In this document: positions 1 through 8,520 of the stretch, one piece after another
Numbering within the stretch: position 1 is the first letter of the stretch
How the letters are laid out: every line of letters begins with the position of its first letter
NCBI RefSeq assembly: GCF_900142575.1
Contig: NZ_FRBI01000008.1
Span: forward strand, 124,001-188,000
Direction of reading: 5' to 3'
Source of the DNA: Actinacidiphila paucisporea
GTDB taxonomy: Bacteria; Actinomycetota; Actinomycetes; Streptomycetales; Streptomycetaceae
DNA length: 64,000 bases
Translations under genes and position numbers: made by a program
Notes under the pieces: model-generated
What the model saw: the letters and a program-made list of their open reading frames with translations, nothing else
Databases searched by the model: none
What the model was told of the DNA's origin: nothing

Positions 1-1273
1 CGTGCCCGCCCGCCGCGTGCTCCGCGACCGCCTTGCCGAGGCCGAGGCCGAAGGGCGGCAGCCCGGCGAGCGCCAGGCCGCTGGTCATGAAGAGCGCCCC
101 GGCCCACGGCGAGCCGCGTTCGGTACCGTGCAGCCCGTGCTCGTCGACCGAGCCGTGCCGGTCGAGCAGGACGCCGGTCAGGCCGAACAGCGCGGCCTTC
201 ACCCCGGCGTGCCCGGCGACGTAGAGGGTGGTTCCCGCGGTGGCGGCCGGGTCGAGCAGGCTCAGGCCGAGCAGCCACAGGCCGGTGTGGCCGATGGTCG
301 AGAAGGCCAGCAGCCGCTTGAGGTGCCGCTGCTGCCAGCACATGACGGCGCCGACGAGCGCGGTCAGCCCGCCGAGCGCGCCCAGCGTATGGGTGAAGGC
401 CGCCGCCGGGATGCCGCCGGGGCCCCCGAAGACCGTCAGGTAGACGCGGGCGATGCCGTACACCCCGAGTTCGACCATCACCCCCGACATCAGCATGCAG
501 ACCGGCGTGGGCGCGACCGCGTGGGCGTCGGGCAGCCAGAAGTGGAAGGGCACGGTCGCGGACTTCACCAGCAGGCCCGCCATCACCAGGACGAACGCGG
601 TGACGGTGAGCGCGTCGGCGCGGTGGCCGGCGAGCGCGCCGCCGATCTGCGCCATGCCCAGCTCACCGGTGCGCGCGTAGAGCAGGCCGATGCCGAGCAG
701 CGTGCCGTACGCGGCGAGGGAGTTGACCACCCCGAAGGTCAGCGCGCCGTGCAGCGGCCGCGGGTCCTCGATCCGGTAACCGGTCAGGGCGTAGGCCACC
801 ACGCCCATCAGCTCGAAGAAGACGAACGCGTTGAACAGGTCGCCGGTCAGGGCGAATCCGCACATGCCCGCCTCGAAGAGCAGCAGCAGCGCGGGGAAGC
901 TGCCGCGGTGCCGTGCGGGCGGTTCGTCGAAGTACCGCCAGGAGTAGACCAGGACGGCGACCACCAGGGCGGCGACCAGCAGCGCGAGTCCGGCGCCGAG
1001 CCGGTCGCCGACCAGCACGATGCCGACGCTGTGCCCGTTTCGCGGGGTCCAGCCGCCGAGCCAGGACACCGCACGCCCGCCGCCGGCGTCTCCCACCCGG
1101 CTCCACAGCAGGGCCAGTTCGGCCAGCGTGGCGGCGGCGAAGGCGGTCGCCACCGCGTCGAGCGCGGTACGCGGCAGCACGCGGCCCGCCAGTACCAGGA
1201 CGGCCGCGCCGAGCAGCGGGGTCACGACGGCGAGCGGCAGCAGGTCGGCGCTCTGCCAGCCGGGGTACGGCAC
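1..1273 (-). CDS. mrpD: Cation/proton antiporter subunit D (MrpD/MnhD), 3' end outside the window
   Basis: Integral membrane subunit of a multisubunit Na+(K+)/H+ antiporter, related to the proton-pumping NuoM/NuoN subunits of complex I. The minus frame stays open to base 1, giving about 424 codons of hydrophobic protein with family motifs such as [40 protein letters not shown] and [12 protein letters not shown]. The Lys in LLVKSA and the His in HFWLPDAH match the conserved proton-path residues of the family. The start is a GTG eight bases after the stop of the C subunit, so it is the next gene of the same operon. The C-terminus and any genes beyond it are not visible. Confidence 0.9.
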   Translation of the reverse strand, partial: MPYPGWQSADLLPLAVVTPLLGAAVLVLAGRVLPRTALDAVATAFAAATLAELALLWSRVGDAGGGRAVSWLGGWTPRNGHSVGIVLVGDRLGAGLALLVAALVVAVLVYSWRYFDEPPARHRGSFPALLLLFEAGMCGFALTGDLFNAFVFFELMGVVAYALTGYRIEDPRPLHGALTFGVVNSLAAYGTLLGIGLLYARTGELGMAQIGGALAGHRADALTVTAFVLVMAGLLVKSATVPFHFWLPDAHAVAPTPVCMLMSGVMVELGVYGIARVYLTVFGGPGGIPAAAFTHTLGALGGLTALVGAVMCWQQRHLKRLLAFSTIGHTGLWLLGLSLLDPAATAGTTLYVAGHAGVKAALFGLTGVLLDRHGSVDEHGLHGTERGSPWAGALFMTSGLALAGLPPFGLGLGKAVAEHAAGGH

Positions 1274-1281
1274 GGGCGCCC

Positions 1282-1626
1282 TCAGCCCTTCAGCTCGGAG
1301 AGCGCCTCGGGGTCGACGGTCCCGGTGCGTTTGCGGATCTGGATGACCAGGCTGAGCAGCAGCGCGGTCACGGTGGCGCCGACCACGATGTCGGTGAGCA
1401 CCAGGGCCTGCACGACCGGGTCGACCACGGGTGTGCCGACGGGGATGTCGGAGAAGACCGGGGCGGTCCCGCCGCGCCGGAATCCGACGCCGAGCAGCAG
1501 GACGTACGTCGAGGACTGCGCGACGGCCAGGCAGCCGACCGCGTGGACCAGGTTGCGGCTGGTGACCATCCCGTACACGCCGACCAGGAAGATCCAGGCG
1601 GCCGCGAGGAAGGGCAGTACGGTCAT
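1282..1626 (-). CDS. mrpC: Cation/proton antiporter subunit C (MrpC/MnhC, NuoK-like)
   Basis: Small membrane subunit of the antiporter, homologous to NuoK. The 114 residues make three hydrophobic segments, with the typical [20 protein letters not shown] stretch in the first half and a charged C-terminus ([14 protein letters not shown]). The length is normal for MrpC. Its ATG overlaps the stop of the B subunit by 4 bp, so translation is probably coupled. It lies between B and D as in other Mrp operons. Confidence 0.92.
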   Translation of the reverse strand: MTVLPFLAAAWIFLVGVYGMVTSRNLVHAVGCLAVAQSSTYVLLLGVGFRRGGTAPVFSDIPVGTPVVDPVVQALVLTDIVVGATVTALLLSLVIQIRKRTGTVDPEALSELKG

Positions 1627-2390
1627 CGGTCGTCCTCTCCCTGCCCGGTGGCGCGTGGCGTCTCCGGGGACTCGATCTCCACCGCCTGGTCGAGGAACTG
1701 GGCGACCAGCACGATCACGCCGGAGGCCACCTCCACGCCGACCGCGGCGTTCAGCAGCGGCACCAGGCCCGCCGACGACAGCTGGTTGAAGGTGCCCAGC
1801 GGCAGCACGTTCTGCAGATACGCGGCCCCCGCGAACAGCCCGGCGAGCCCCAGCGCGGTGAAAGCGCCGGCGGCCACCGCGTCCAGCGCGGCGAAGGCCG
1901 CCAGCGGGCGCACCCGGCGCAGCACGCGGTAGTCGGCGGCCACGTAGGCCAGATGCAGCCCGGTGGCCAGCACCACCCCGCCCTGGAAGCCGCCGCCCGG
2001 GCTGAGCTGGCCGTGCGCCACGACGTAGCCGCCGACCAGCACCGTGACCGGCAGCAGGGCGGCGCCGAGCAGCACGGTCGACGGCAGCACCCGGCCCGGC
2101 TCGGGCTCGGCCCGGTCCTCGTCCCGCGCGCGGCGCAGCAGGACGACGGCGCCCAGCACCGAGCCGAAGAGGATCGACTCCTCGCCGAGGGTGTCCAGGG
2201 CGCGCTGGTCGAAGTTGACCGAGGAGATCACGTTGGCGGTGCGGTGCCGCACCGCCGCGGCGACCGCCTTGCTGCCGTAGGGGTGGACGGCGGTGCCGAA
2301 GTGCGGCAGCCCGGTGCAGGCCAGGGCGAAGGCGACCGCGAAGACGGCCGCGGCGAGCAGGAAGACCACCTTACGGACCCGCCCGCTCAC
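1623..2390 (-). CDS. mrpB: MbhE-like domain fused to antiporter subunit B (MrpB/MnhB)
   Basis: Membrane subunit with two parts in its 255 residues. The N-terminal 85 or so residues include [20 protein letters not shown], which resembles the extreme C-terminus of MrpA, found as stand-alone MbhE in membrane-bound hydrogenases. The remainder is MnhB, shown by [20 protein letters not shown]. The GTG at 2390 is preferred because it overlaps the end of the previous gene by 4 bp; an upstream in-frame ATG would extend far into that gene. Conventional MrpB is about 140 residues, so this is a fusion. That is consistent with the MbhE-like segment not being carried by an MrpA in this operon. Confidence 0.88.
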   Translation of the reverse strand: MSGRVRKVVFLLAAAVFAVAFALACTGLPHFGTAVHPYGSKAVAAAVRHRTANVISSVNFDQRALDTLGEESILFGSVLGAVVLLRRARDEDRAEPEPGRVLPSTVLLGAALLPVTVLVGGYVVAHGQLSPGGGFQGGVVLATGLHLAYVAADYRVLRRVRPLAAFAALDAVAAGAFTALGLAGLFAGAAYLQNVLPLGTFNQLSSAGLVPLLNAAVGVEVASGVIVLVAQFLDQAVEIESPETPRATGQGEDDR

Positions 2391-2686
2391 CGCTCGTCCC
2401 CCTCGCCGCGCCCCTCGTCCCGCTCGGGCCCGGCCCGCGGGCCGCGCCGGACCTTGCGGACCGTCAGCAGGAACAGCAGCGGTGTCACCGCGCTGCCCAC
2501 CGCGAGCTGCGACAGCGCCACGTCGGGCGCCTGCAGAGCCAGGAAGAGCAGCGCCAGGCACACGCCGAGCACCGAGAGCAGCACCGACTGGCGTACCGGG
2601 TCGCGAGTGAGCGCCGCACAGGTGGCGGCGGCCCCCACCAGGACGAGGCCGACGGCCACCAGGAAGTCGACCGCTGAGGTGCTCAT
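2387..2686 (-). CDS. DUF4040 antiporter subunit (MrpA C-terminal/MbhD-like)
   Basis: A 99-residue membrane protein with three hydrophobic helices and the segment LQAPDVALSQLAVGSAVTPL. This is the conserved core of the DUF4040 domain, which is fused to the C-terminus of MrpA in classical Mrp systems and is free-standing as MbhD in archaeal-type complexes. The ATG at 2686 overlaps the stop of subunit G by 4 bp. A Lys/Arg-rich tail follows the last helix. It is one of the coupled membrane subunits of this operon; whether it pairs with a NuoL-like subunit encoded to the left of the window cannot be seen. Confidence 0.85.
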   Translation of the reverse strand: MSTSAVDFLVAVGLVLVGAAATCAALTRDPVRQSVLLSVLGVCLALLFLALQAPDVALSQLAVGSAVTPLLFLLTVRKVRRGPRAGPERDEGRGEGDER

Positions 2687-3003
2687 GCCGGCGGCCCCTG
2701 CGGCTCGCCGCTGCCTGCGGCCCGGTCCTCGGCCGCCATCGAGCGGCCGATGACCATGGTGGTGACAGGGCCCGACACGGCCGTCAGGGCGCCGATGACC
2801 AGCAGCTTCGCGGCCTGTCTGCCGGCGCCGGCGTCCACCGCGAGCGCGAGGCAGAGCAGCGGCACGCCGAGGCTCGTCGCCGGGGCCAGCGCGTGCAGCC
2901 GGCCGTACGGCGTGGGCAGCAGCGCCAGTGCCGCCGCGGACAGCAGCAGCGCCGCGCAGCCGCACCACAGCAGCGCCAGGGCCAGAACGTGGGTCGCGGT
3001 CAT
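2683..3003 (-). CDS. mrpG: Cation/proton antiporter subunit G (MrpG/MnhG)
   Basis: Small membrane subunit of 106 residues with three hydrophobic segments. The segment AALALLPTPYGRLHALAPAT matches the conserved loop of the MnhG family, usually written as PD.Y.RLHA. The stop overlaps the next gene and the start sits one base after the stop of subunit F, so it is embedded in the operon. The exact role of G within Mrp complexes is not established. It is usually required for full complex assembly. Confidence 0.9.
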   Translation of the reverse strand: MTATHVLALALLWCGCAALLLSAAALALLPTPYGRLHALAPATSLGVPLLCLALAVDAGAGRQAAKLLVIGALTAVSGPVTTMVIGRSMAAEDRAAGSGEPQGPPA

Positions 3004-3004
3004 C

Positions 3005-3286
3005 TCAGTCCCCTCCCCCCGCCCCTTCTGCCCGGGCGCCGCCGGCGAGGCAGCGGGCGAAGACCAGCGTCCCGGTGGGCGCCAGCACGGCCGTCACCAG
3101 GGCGACGTCGACGTACGAGGTGCGGTGCAGGCCGCGCGCCGTCAGCAGGAAGACGGCGACGGCCATCACTCCGGCCAGGGCCATCGCCGGGAGCCGCCGG
3201 GCCGGCTCGCCGCGGCAGGCCCGCCACAGGCACGGCCCGAGACCGGAGGGCAGCAGGACGCAGGCGGCCAGCAGCCAGGCGTTCAC
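3005..3286 (-). CDS. mrpF: Cation/proton antiporter subunit F (MrpF/MnhF)
   Basis: Small three-helix membrane subunit of 93 residues. The segments LACVLLPSGLGPCLWRACRG and TSYVDVALVTAVLAPTGTLV resemble MnhF, which has a conserved Asp in the last helix region (YVDVAL here). The GTG start at 3286 overlaps the stop of the E subunit by 4 bp and gives the usual family length; longer in-frame starts would duplicate the neighbouring gene. It is part of the same translationally coupled operon. Confidence 0.87.
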   Translation of the reverse strand: MNAWLLAACVLLPSGLGPCLWRACRGEPARRLPAMALAGVMAVAVFLLTARGLHRTSYVDVALVTAVLAPTGTLVFARCLAGGARAEGAGGGD

Positions 3287-3810
3287 GCCGGCCTCCGGCC
3301 GCCGAGGGCGCGCTCGACCGCCGAGGGGGCGGCCTTGTCGCCGAGCAGATGGACGGTCAGCTCCCGCCCCGCGATGTCGAGTACGCAGGCCCCGGGTGTC
3401 GCGGTCAGCAGCGCCGCGGCCAGGGCCGGGTCGGTGTCCGCGGGCACCCGGACGGCGACCGGCCGGTCGCCGTCGTGCCCGCCGGGCCGGGCGGGGGTAG
3501 CCGCCGGCCCCACGGCCGACGGGTCCCCGCGCCCGGCCGCGCGGGCGACCGCGACCGCGAGCTGCGCCGTCTCCGCGAACAGCGTCCACGGCAGCGCGGC
3601 GAAGGCGGCGGCGAGGCGGCGGCGGCCGTGCACGCGCGGGTGCTCGGCCCGGCGTACCGCCTCGGCGGCCACCCCGCCGAGGACGGCCAGTGAGCCGCCG
3701 ACCACGGCCTCCAGCGGTGTGACGTCGGTGATGAGGACGAGGTAGAGGACGAAGAGCAGGCCCGACCACCCGCCCACGGTGGCCGCAGTGGCCAGGACCC
3801 GGTGTGCCAT
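3283..3810 (-). CDS. mrpE: Cation/proton antiporter subunit E (MrpE/MnhE)
   Basis: First visible gene of the antiporter operon. The 175-residue protein has two or three N-terminal membrane helices (VGGWSGLLFVLYLVLITDVT) and a C-terminal soluble region with TATPGACVLDIAGRELTVHL, which matches the 'TPGT...D....L.VH' signature of MnhE. The ATG at 3810 is chosen because the hydrophobic segment begins shortly after it and the length is normal. The 184 bp upstream to the metal transporter gene are the only room for an operon promoter. Confidence 0.88.
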   Translation of the reverse strand: MAHRVLATAATVGGWSGLLFVLYLVLITDVTPLEAVVGGSLAVLGGVAAEAVRRAEHPRVHGRRRLAAAFAALPWTLFAETAQLAVAVARAAGRGDPSAVGPAATPARPGGHDGDRPVAVRVPADTDPALAAALLTATPGACVLDIAGRELTVHLLGDKAAPSAVERALGGRRPA

Positions 3811-3994
3811 CCCCGCTCGCCTCCTCACCTGGGGGCCGCTGCGCCTGCGCCGCGCATGCCCCGCTGCCCCGGTATACCGGCCGGCCGGCGCGCACACGGC
3901 AGAAGCGGGGGACACGCCTGAGCGTGCCACTCCTCTGCCATGCGCACCGTCTGTCCCGACCGGGCGCGGGGAAACCCCGGCGCCCGGTGGCGGG

Positions 3995-5047
3995 TCACCG
4001 CCGGGGCGGCTCGTCCTGGGAGGCCTGCTGGGCGACCGCCCGGTCGACCTCCTCCCTGCGGACCCGTGCCCGCTCCCGGTCCTGGTGGTCCGCGTCGACG
4101 ATGTCGAGGAAGACCTCGGCCAGCTCCGGGAACCTCTCCCGCAGTTCGCGCTTGATCCGCTCGCTGACCTCCTCGACCTCCTCGCTGTCCATGCCCTCCC
4201 GCAGGTCGACACGCGCGGCCAGCAGCGCCGAGTCCACCCCGAGCCGCATGGTCTGCAGGACGGCCACGGTGTCGATCTCCGGCTGCGCGGCGAGGAGTTC
4301 GTACGCCTCCTGCTGCAACCGGGGGTCGACGGCCTGCCCCACCAGGAGGTCGCGCGCGGAGCGGCCGAGCCAGTAGGCGACCAGGACCAGCAGCAGGGCG
4401 ATGGCCAGGGCGGCGGCGGCCTCCCAGCGCGGCGAGCCGGTGAGCTGGTGGCCGAGCACGCCGCCCGCGGCCAGCAGGACGCCCAGGACGGCCGTGGCGT
4501 CCTCGGCGAAGACCGTGCGGACGGTGGGGTCGACGCTTCCGGTGATCTCCCGCAGGAGGGAGTGCCCGTGGGAGCGGGCCTGACCTCGCAGCTGGACGAC
4601 CGCCCGCAGCAGCGAGGTGCTCTCGGCGACGAGCGACACGGCCAGGACGACATAGGTGGCCAGGAAGCGCTCGGAGCCCCCCGACTCCGGTGACAGCCAC
4701 CCGTGCAGACCCTGGTAGAACGAGAAGCAGCCGCCCGTCACGAAGATGCCGACCGCCGCGAGCAGCGCCCAGAAGTAGCGTTCCTTGCCGTAGCCGAAGG
4801 GGTGCTGCGCGTCCGGACTGCGGCGGCTGGCGCGCACGGAGACCAGCAGGAAGACCTCGTTGAGGGTGTCCGCGACCGAGTGCGCCGCCTCGGCGAGCAG
4901 CGCGGGGGAGGCGGTGATGGCGCCGACGACGGCCTTGGCGACGGCGATGGCCACGTTCGCCAGCAGCGCGATCAGTACGGTGCCCCGGGTCTCCTCGTCG
5001 TTCTTCGGACGTCCGGCGCCCGCGTCGGTGTCGGTGTCGGTGCTCAT
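3995..5047 (-). CDS. Cation diffusion facilitator (CDF) family transporter
   Basis: Predicted inner-membrane divalent metal/proton antiporter of 350 residues. After a short acidic N-terminus the membrane domain contains ALLAEAAHSVADTLNEVFLL, the family segment whose HSVAD box supplies metal ligands, and HPFGYGKERYFWALL, a second conserved CDF motif. After about residue 215 comes a cytoplasmic ferredoxin-like domain (IDTVAVLQTMRLGVDSALLA), followed by a charged tail. It lies upstream of and in the same direction as the antiporter operon but 184 bp away, so co-transcription is possible and not shown. The metal (Zn, Mn, Fe or Co) cannot be told from sequence. Confidence 0.9.
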   Translation of the reverse strand: MSTDTDTDAGAGRPKNDEETRGTVLIALLANVAIAVAKAVVGAITASPALLAEAAHSVADTLNEVFLLVSVRASRRSPDAQHPFGYGKERYFWALLAAVGIFVTGGCFSFYQGLHGWLSPESGGSERFLATYVVLAVSLVAESTSLLRAVVQLRGQARSHGHSLLREITGSVDPTVRTVFAEDATAVLGVLLAAGGVLGHQLTGSPRWEAAAALAIALLLVLVAYWLGRSARDLLVGQAVDPRLQQEAYELLAAQPEIDTVAVLQTMRLGVDSALLAARVDLREGMDSEEVEEVSERIKRELRERFPELAEVFLDIVDADHQDRERARVRREEVDRAVAQQASQDEPPRR

Positions 5048-5265
5048 GGGTGGTGGGATCCACTCCTCGCCGCGGTGGTGCGGCTTCCGCCGCTCTGTCC
5101 GGGCTCGGCTACCCGAGGATGTGGCAGGTTACGCGGGTGCCGGGCGATCCCGCTCGTACGGAGGCGGCGACGTCAGCGGGCGGGCATGACTGCGGCGAGC
5201 GGGGGCACACGGCCGCTTGTGTGCGGCCGGCTCCCGCGTGGGGTGAGCGTATGGCGCCGGTGCGG

Positions 5266-5823
5266 TCAGCCGGCGGTCACCGTGGTCTTCTTACGGGCCC
5301 GGTAGGCGGCCGCCTTGATCCTGTTGCCGCAGGACTCCATGCCGCACCACTGGCGGCGCATGCCGCGGGACCGATCGATGTAGACGCGGGTGCACTCGGG
5401 ATTGCCGCACTCCTTGAGCAGCGGCACGTCCGGACCGCCGAGCAGTTCGACGCCACGGCGGGCCACGGTCGACAGCGCCTCGGCGGGCGTCGCCTCGGTC
5501 CGGCGGCCCGCAGGGGTCAGTTGCGGTACCGCGGCCGGGGTGCGTGCCGTGGCGTTGACCAGGGCCAGCGCCTCGGGGTCGTAGTCCTCCCCGAGGCGTC
5601 GCGCGGTGATCAGCCGGTAGAGCGCCTCCCGTACGGCCCTCGCCCGGTCGACGTCCCCCTGCCCGCCCGGGGTGACCGCGTCGACCACCCCGGACTCCGC
5701 ATACCAGGCGTCCAGCCGGCCGGGCGTCGCGAACATCTCGAAGCGCAGCGACCGGCGGGCCCGCAGCGTCGCGGCGAAGTCGAGCGCCGGGTCGCCGCAG
5801 ACGAAGACGTGCTCAAGGTTCAT
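5266..5823 (-). CDS. CGNR zinc finger / ABATE domain protein
   Basis: Probable DNA-binding regulator of 185 residues. The N-terminal region (FVCGDPALDFAATLRARR) matches the ABATE domain that precedes the finger in this family. The C-terminal part carries CGNPECTRVYIDRS followed by RQWCGMESCGNRIKAAAYR, giving four cysteines for zinc and the eponymous CGNR sequence. A Lys/Arg-rich end follows. Such proteins are abundant in actinomycetes and their targets are mostly unknown. It is separated from the ABC-F gene by only 80 bp and reads the same way, so it may be downstream in that transcript. Confidence 0.9.
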   Translation of the reverse strand: MNLEHVFVCGDPALDFAATLRARRSLRFEMFATPGRLDAWYAESGVVDAVTPGGQGDVDRARAVREALYRLITARRLGEDYDPEALALVNATARTPAAVPQLTPAGRRTEATPAEALSTVARRGVELLGGPDVPLLKECGNPECTRVYIDRSRGMRRQWCGMESCGNRIKAAAYRARKKTTVTAG

Positions 5824-5903
5824 GTCACCACCCTGGCAGGTGACCGTCGCGGTCGCAAGATTCGCCCCGCCAGATCGGTGCTATGCGGGCAGCGCCGCCT
5901 CGC

Positions 5904-7538
5904 TCACCCCTCGGGCGCCCCGGTCTCGGCCAGTTCGCCGCCGGCCAGCCGCAGCCACCGGTCCACGCCGATCTCGCGCAGGAAGCGTGTGTCGTGGCTG
6001 ACCACCACGAAAGCACCCCGGTAGGCGTTCAGGGCGCCTTCCAGCTGGCCCGTGCCGAGCAGGTCGAGGTTGTTGGTCGGTTCGTCCAGCAGCAGCAGAT
6101 GCGGTGCCGGCTCCGCACACAGCACGCAGGCCAGGGTGGCGCGCAGCCGCTCGCCGCCGGACAGCACGCCGACGGGCAGATGGGCGCGGGCACCGCGGAA
6201 GAGGAAGCGGGCCAGCAGGTTCATCCGCTCCGCCGCCGGCCGGCCGGGCGCGTAGGCGGCGAAGTTCTCGGCGACCGTGCGGTCCGGGTCGAGCAGGTCG
6301 AGCCGCTGTGACAGGTACGCGATCCGCCCGTCGGCCCGCCTGACCTCGCCGCCCTCGGCGGTGAGGTCGCCGTGCACCAGCCGCAGCAGCGTGCTCTTCC
6401 CCGCCCCGTTGGGACCGGTCAGCGCGATCCGCTCGGGACCGCGGATCGCCAGGTCGACGCCCTGCCCGGCGAAGACCCGGCGGCCGCCGAGCGCCACCCG
6501 CAGCCGCTCGCCGAGGAAAAGGGTGCGTCCCGCGGGTACCTGGGTCTCCGGCAGGTCCAGGGTCAGGCGCTGCTCGTCGCGCAGCGACCGCCCCGCCTCG
6601 TCCAAGCGCGCCCTGGCCTCGTCCACCCGCCCTGCGTGCACCTGGCCGGCCCGGCCCGCCGACTCCTGGGCGCCGCGTTTCATGTTCCCGGCGAAGATCC
6701 GGGGCAGGCCGGCGCTCTTGAGATTGCGGGCGGCGTTGCTCGCACGGCGCTCGGCGCGCTCGCGGGCCTGCTGCAACTCCCGCTTCTCCCGCTTCAGTTC
6801 CTGCTCGGCATTGCGGACGTTCTTCTCCGCGACCTCCTGCTCGGCCTGCACGGCCCGCTCGTAGTCGGTGAAGGTCCCGCCGTACGCGCGCAGTTCGCCT
6901 CCGTCCAGCTCCGCGATGCGCTCCATGCGGTCGAGCAGCGCGCGGTCGTGGCTGACCAGCAGCAGGCAGCCGGTGAAGTCCTCGACCACGTCGTAGAGCT
7001 TGTTCCGCGCCTCGCGGTCGAGGTTGTTGGTGGGCTCGTCGAGCAGCAGCACGTCGGGCCGCGCGAGCAGCCTGGCCGCCAGGCCGAGGGAGACGACCTG
7101 GCCGCCGCTGAGGGTACGCAGGCTGCGGTCCAGGTCCAGGCCGGTCAGGCCCAGGCGATCCAACTGGGCGCGGGTGCGCTCCTCGACGTCCCAGTCGTCG
7201 CCGATGGCGGTGAAGTGCTCCTCGCCGACGTCGCCGGACTCGACGGCGTCCAGGGCGCGGATCACCTCGGCGATGCCGAGCACCTCGGCCACCGTGAGGT
7301 CGCCGGTCAGCGGGAGCGTCTGCGGGAGGTAGCCGAGCGTGCCGGCGGTGGACACCGACCCGGCGGTGGGCCGCAGCTCACCGGCGATCAGCCTGAGCAG
7401 GGTGCTCTTGCCGGAGCCGTTGGGCGCGACCAGGCCGGTGCGGCCGGCGCCGAGGGTGAAGGACAGGTCCTGGAAGACCGGTGTGTCGTCGGGCCAGGAG
7501 AAGGACAGGGCGGAGCAGACGACGGATGCGTCGGACAT
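5904..7538 (-). CDS. ABC-F family ATPase (ribosome-associated, possible antibiotic resistance type)
   Basis: Soluble protein of 544 residues with two ABC ATPase domains and no membrane segments, as in ABC-F proteins that act on the ribosome. The first domain has Walker [16 protein letters not shown], signature LSGGQ and Walker [12 protein letters not shown]. The second has [25 protein letters not shown] and [13 protein letters not shown] long charged linker rich in Arg, Lys and Glu lies between them, the part that reaches the ribosomal P/E region in known members. The ATG at 7538 follows a GGTCACCTCC leader. The family mixes housekeeping translation factors and antibiotic-protection proteins, and I cannot assign a drug. 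The upstream region has a short ORF and hairpins that suggest regulated expression. Confidence 0.9.
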   Translation of the reverse strand: MSDASVVCSALSFSWPDDTPVFQDLSFTLGAGRTGLVAPNGSGKSTLLRLIAGELRPTAGSVSTAGTLGYLPQTLPLTGDLTVAEVLGIAEVIRALDAVESGDVGEEHFTAIGDDWDVEERTRAQLDRLGLTGLDLDRSLRTLSGGQVVSLGLAARLLARPDVLLLDEPTNNLDREARNKLYDVVEDFTGCLLLVSHDRALLDRMERIAELDGGELRAYGGTFTDYERAVQAEQEVAEKNVRNAEQELKREKRELQQARERAERRASNAARNLKSAGLPRIFAGNMKRGAQESAGRAGQVHAGRVDEARARLDEAGRSLRDEQRLTLDLPETQVPAGRTLFLGERLRVALGGRRVFAGQGVDLAIRGPERIALTGPNGAGKSTLLRLVHGDLTAEGGEVRRADGRIAYLSQRLDLLDPDRTVAENFAAYAPGRPAAERMNLLARFLFRGARAHLPVGVLSGGERLRATLACVLCAEPAPHLLLLDEPTNNLDLLGTGQLEGALNAYRGAFVVVSHDTRFLREIGVDRWLRLAGGELAETGAPEG

Positions 7539-7557
7539 GGAGGTGACCTCGGGGGAG

Positions 7558-7583
7558 CGGGGCAGCCACAGATTTCTGCCCCG
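7558..7583 (-). promoter_or_regulatory. Hairpin immediately upstream of the ABC-F start codon
   Basis: An 8-bp perfect inverted repeat (CGGGGCAG / CTGCCCCG) with a 10-base loop ends about 20 bases before the ATG of the ABC-F gene. In the transcript it could act as an attenuator arm or restrict ribosome access. No run of U follows, so it is not a classical terminator. Confidence 0.5.
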
Positions 7584-7669
7584 GTGGCGGGCATGGAAGA
7601 GGGGGACGACGACATGGCCACGGCGGCGGCGCTCCTCGGCGCCGGCCGGTGGCCGGTCGGATCCGGGTC

Positions 7670-7699
7670 TCACCCGGAGATGTCGTCGTCCACCACCAT
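7670..7699 (-). CDS. Putative leader peptide upstream of the ABC-F gene (9 aa)
   Basis: A nine-codon ORF encoding MVVDDDISG lies 131 bp upstream of the ABC-F start. It is preceded by GAGGAG seven bases before its ATG, one of the better ribosome-binding sites in this stretch. Its TGA stop falls in the loop of a small hairpin (CCGGGT-GAG-ACCCGG, 7663-7677), so a ribosome stalled or terminating here would change the fold. Ribosome-mediated attenuation through leader peptides is known for several ABC-F resistance genes; applying it here is inference. The sequence is too short for homology. Confidence 0.45.
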   Translation of the reverse strand: MVVDDDISG

Positions 7700-7829
7700 G
7701 TCCGCACTCCTCGACAAACGATCAACGTCGCCGGCCATTTTATCAGCGGGCGCCTTCCCGCCCGCGGATATCAGGACCGGCCCGTCTGCCCGGAGCCTGA
7801 CCGCCCCCGCCCGCGGGGGCCGGCGGCGC

Positions 7830-7856
7830 GGAATCGTACGGTCTCCCGGCGCGTTG
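7830..7856 (+). promoter_or_regulatory. Sigma-R-type promoter of msrA
   Basis: GGAAT at 7830-7834 and GTTG at 7853-7856 are separated by exactly 18 bases, matching the GGAAT-N18-GTT promoter recognised by the thiol-stress sigma factor SigR in streptomycetes. It lies about 90 bp before msrA, a gene known to belong to that regulon in Streptomyces coelicolor. The 409 bp between the ABC-F and msrA start codons otherwise hold only the divergent ABC-F leader. Confidence 0.7.
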
Positions 7857-7947
7857 AGTCCACAGGAGCCGGTGGGCCGGCGGCGGCGGTGAGCCGCGCC
7901 CCCACCCCGGCGGCTGTCCACGACGTGATGACTGGGAGAGGATCGAG

Positions 7948-8460
7948 ATGGCCACGCAGTTGCAGAAGGCGGTTCTGGCGGGCGGCTGCTTCTGGGGGAT
8001 GCAGGACCTGCTGCGCAAGCTGCCGGGAGTGACCGGGACCCGGGTCGGCTACACGGGTGGTGACGTGCCGAACGCCACCTACCGCAACCACGGCACCCAC
8101 GCCGAGGCCATCGAGATCACCTTCGATCCCGAGCGGACCGACTACCGCGCGATCCTGGAGACCTTCTTCCAGATCCACGACCCGAGCACGAAGAACCGTC
8201 AGGGCAACGACATCGGCCTGAGCTACCGCTCGGCGATCTACTACGTGGACGACGAGCAGAAGCGGATCGCCGAGGACACCATCGCCGACGTGGACGCCTC
8301 GGGCCTGTGGCCCGGCAAGGTGGTCACCGAGGTCGAGCCCGCGGGGCCCTTCTGGGAGGCCGAGCCCGAGCACCAGGACTACCTGGAGCGGTATCCCGAC
8401 GGTTACACCTGCCACTTCCCCCGGGCCGGCTGGCGGCTGCCCGCCCGCTCCCAGGGCTGA
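7948..8460 (+). CDS. msrA: Peptide-methionine (S)-S-oxide reductase MsrA
   Basis: Cytosolic repair enzyme that reduces the S-epimer of methionine sulfoxide in proteins, using thioredoxin. The 170 residues contain the catalytic [17 protein letters not shown] segment near the N-terminus, where the Cys of GCFWG is the nucleophile. Further family motifs are [31 protein letters not shown], the FFQIHDPST box and [12 protein letters not shown]. The ATG follows GGGAGAGGATCGAG, a good ribosome-binding site. A sigma-R-type promoter upstream fits induction by oxidative stress. Confidence 0.96.
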   Translation: MATQLQKAVLAGGCFWGMQDLLRKLPGVTGTRVGYTGGDVPNATYRNHGTHAEAIEITFDPERTDYRAILETFFQIHDPSTKNRQGNDIGLSYRSAIYYVDDEQKRIAEDTIADVDASGLWPGKVVTEVEPAGPFWEAEPEHQDYLERYPDGYTCHFPRAGWRLPARSQG

Positions 8461-8520
8461 CCCCGCCCGTCCCGCGGCCGAGCCGCTGCGGGACGGCGGC
8501 ACCCGTGTTGTACTGGCCAG

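Noticed and set aside
2-1789. 595-codon plus-strand frame over the antiporter genes
   Set aside because: Lies antisense to three clear membrane-protein genes and reads as Glu/Gln/Arg/Gly-rich low-complexity protein.
7388-7621. 77-codon frame overlapping the ABC-F start as a longer leader peptide
   Set aside because: Ser/Pro-rich out-of-frame shadow running deep into the ABC-F gene; the nine-codon ORF at 7670-7699 is the better leader candidate.
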